This document shows, piece after piece, positions 63,275-64,000 of a stretch of DNA of 64,000 nt (position 1 is its first letter; every line of letters begins with the position of its first letter). The notes under the pieces are model-generated. The model saw nothing but the letters and a program-made list of their open reading frames with translations. It did not search any database and had not been told where the DNA came from. This DNA comes from Halopelagius longus (GTDB lineage Archaea; Halobacteriota; Halobacteria; Halobacteriales; Haloferacaceae). The position numbers were made by a program, and so were the translations under genes. The stretch lies in contig NZ_FNKQ01000002.1 of assembly GCF_900100875.1 (NCBI RefSeq), forward strand, positions 372,001-436,000, written 5' to 3'.

Positions 63275-64000
63275 TCACTGTTCCTGTTCGGGCGTCGTGA
63301 ACGGAATCGTCGCCGCCGTCCGCTTCGTGACGGTGGCGATGCGGAGGATGTACGCGAACAGGACCGAGAGGGGGATGAGACCGACAGTCACCACCGCGGG
63401 GACCAACAGAGGGACGACGAACGACGGGACGGACGCCCCCGACGAGGCGGTGAACAGGAACAAGCCGGACGCGACGACGGTCACCGAGGGGAGTCCGACG
63501 TAGAACAGGCGACGCGACAGTTCAGCGAGTTGCTGTTGGAGGTAGATGGACTTGAAGTACTGCCGCGCGACGTCGATACGCTGGAGGTCGTCGATGAGCC
63601 TGTCTATCGCCTCCTTCACGTGCCCCGGGAGGCTGTCGCCGTGCTTCGATTTGATCCGGCGGAGGTGGTTGATATCTCTCGCGTAGTTGGTGGTGAGCGT
63701 CGCAGAGAGGACGTGGAACGTCGACGCGTCCGACTCTTGGAGGAGCCCGTCCGTCTGGTCTAACTGCTCGGTCACCCGCGATACGGCGGCGTCGACTTCG
63801 CCGTACACCTGGTCGTTCGTCTCCGCGATGGAGAGGCCGCCCAACTCCTGGGCCGCCTTCCGCGTGTTCTCGACGACCAACTGGAGGAAGCCCAGGGGCT
63901 CCACCGGGGCGATTCGCCCGGCGGCGTCCTCGACGTCCGTCCGGTAGTCGATGACGCCCTCCATCTGCGACTCCAGTTCGTCGGGCGTGCCTAACTCCCG
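63275..64000 (-). CDS. Membrane protein of unknown function (5' end outside the window)
   Basis: The frame is open through the window edge, so at least 241 residues are coded here and the start is missing. The first part is a long helical region (about residues 1-150 of the visible part; QLDQTDGLLQESDAS, RRIKSKHGDSLPGHVKEAI), then two membrane helices (YVGLPSVTVVASGLFLF; VVPLLVPAVVTVGLIPLSVLFAY) and a TPEQEQ end. I do not recognise the family. It converges on the HPP gene with a 29-base gap. Confidence 0.6.
   Translation of the reverse strand, partial: RELGTPDELESQMEGVIDYRTDVEDAAGRIAPVEPLGFLQLVVENTRKAAQELGGLSIAETNDQVYGEVDAAVSRVTEQLDQTDGLLQESDASTFHVLSATLTTNYARDINHLRRIKSKHGDSLPGHVKEAIDRLIDDLQRIDVARQYFKSIYLQQQLAELSRRLFYVGLPSVTVVASGLFLFTASSGASVPSFVVPLLVPAVVTVGLIPLSVLFAYILRIATVTKRTAATIPFTTPEQEQ

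Overview
The window is one stretch of chromosome from an extremely halophilic archaeon (class Halobacteria). A member of the Haloferacales (Haloferax, Halogeometricum or Halopelagius type) fits best. The evidence is very high GC, strongly acidic predicted proteins, many leaderless genes with a TATA-like box about 27 bases before the start codon, and typical haloarchaeal families: HalX/Bat-type regulators, MutS-like plus UPF0058, RPA-RPAP-RPE, GHMP-type shikimate kinase, archaeal MoaC/Nnr/HflX synteny, UspA proteins and small CxxC proteins. I see no rRNA, tRNA, CRISPR array or intact insertion sequence. The content is mostly core chromosome.

Layout. 0-10.6 kb is translation and acyl-CoA metabolism: NAC and TrmI in an abutting pair, an O-methyltransferase, methylmalonyl-CoA mutase catalytic subunit, methylmalonyl-CoA epimerase, two AMP-forming acyl-CoA ligases, an acyl-CoA dehydrogenase and a lactonase-like metallo-hydrolase. 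Together these suggest fatty-acid and propionyl-CoA catabolism. 10.8-16 kb is signalling: a stand-alone receiver protein, a receiver/HalX/GAF/HTH-10 regulator and a PAS-GAF histidine kinase. 16-24 kb holds small zinc-binding proteins, UPF0058, a MutS-like ATPase, a Rad3/XPD-type helicase, a winged-helix regulator with a striking cluster of upstream half-sites, and an MFS transporter. 24-32 kb is housekeeping: NAD(P)HX repair (Nnr), MoaC, HflX, FUN14, SBDS, NifU-type, thioredoxin, the archaeal riboflavin reductase and a glycosyltransferase.

32-40 kb is genome maintenance: a serine/proline/tyrosine-repeat protein, the rpa-rpap-rpe operon and an Lhr-type helicase. 40-46 kb holds an AI-2E family permease, Cdc48, DUF-type small proteins, shikimate kinase and chorismate mutase. 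About 46.06-49.19 kb looks less GC-rich than its surroundings and carries a PQQ-type sugar dehydrogenase, a GAF protein and a frameshifted DedA/VTT gene; I read it as a probably acquired segment. 49-64 kb contains an SDR enzyme, ThiC, an amino-acid permease with two non-canonical UspA genes, a HAD hydrolase, a PfpI/DJ-1 protein, a PHP phosphoesterase, a decayed halocyanin-like gene, a Ca2+/Na+ antiporter-like protein, a canonical UspA, a ClC-type channel, an HPP membrane protein and a membrane protein cut by the window end.

The most unusual items are the CCGGTCAC half-site cluster at 22.2 kb, the nine-residue repeat protein at 32.1 kb, the halocyanin relic at 59.2 kb, the frameshifted DedA gene at 46.4 kb, and the very long acidic linker of the RPA-associated protein. 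I found no clear new multi-gene defence or mobile system. All function calls come from reading sequence motifs, without any database search.
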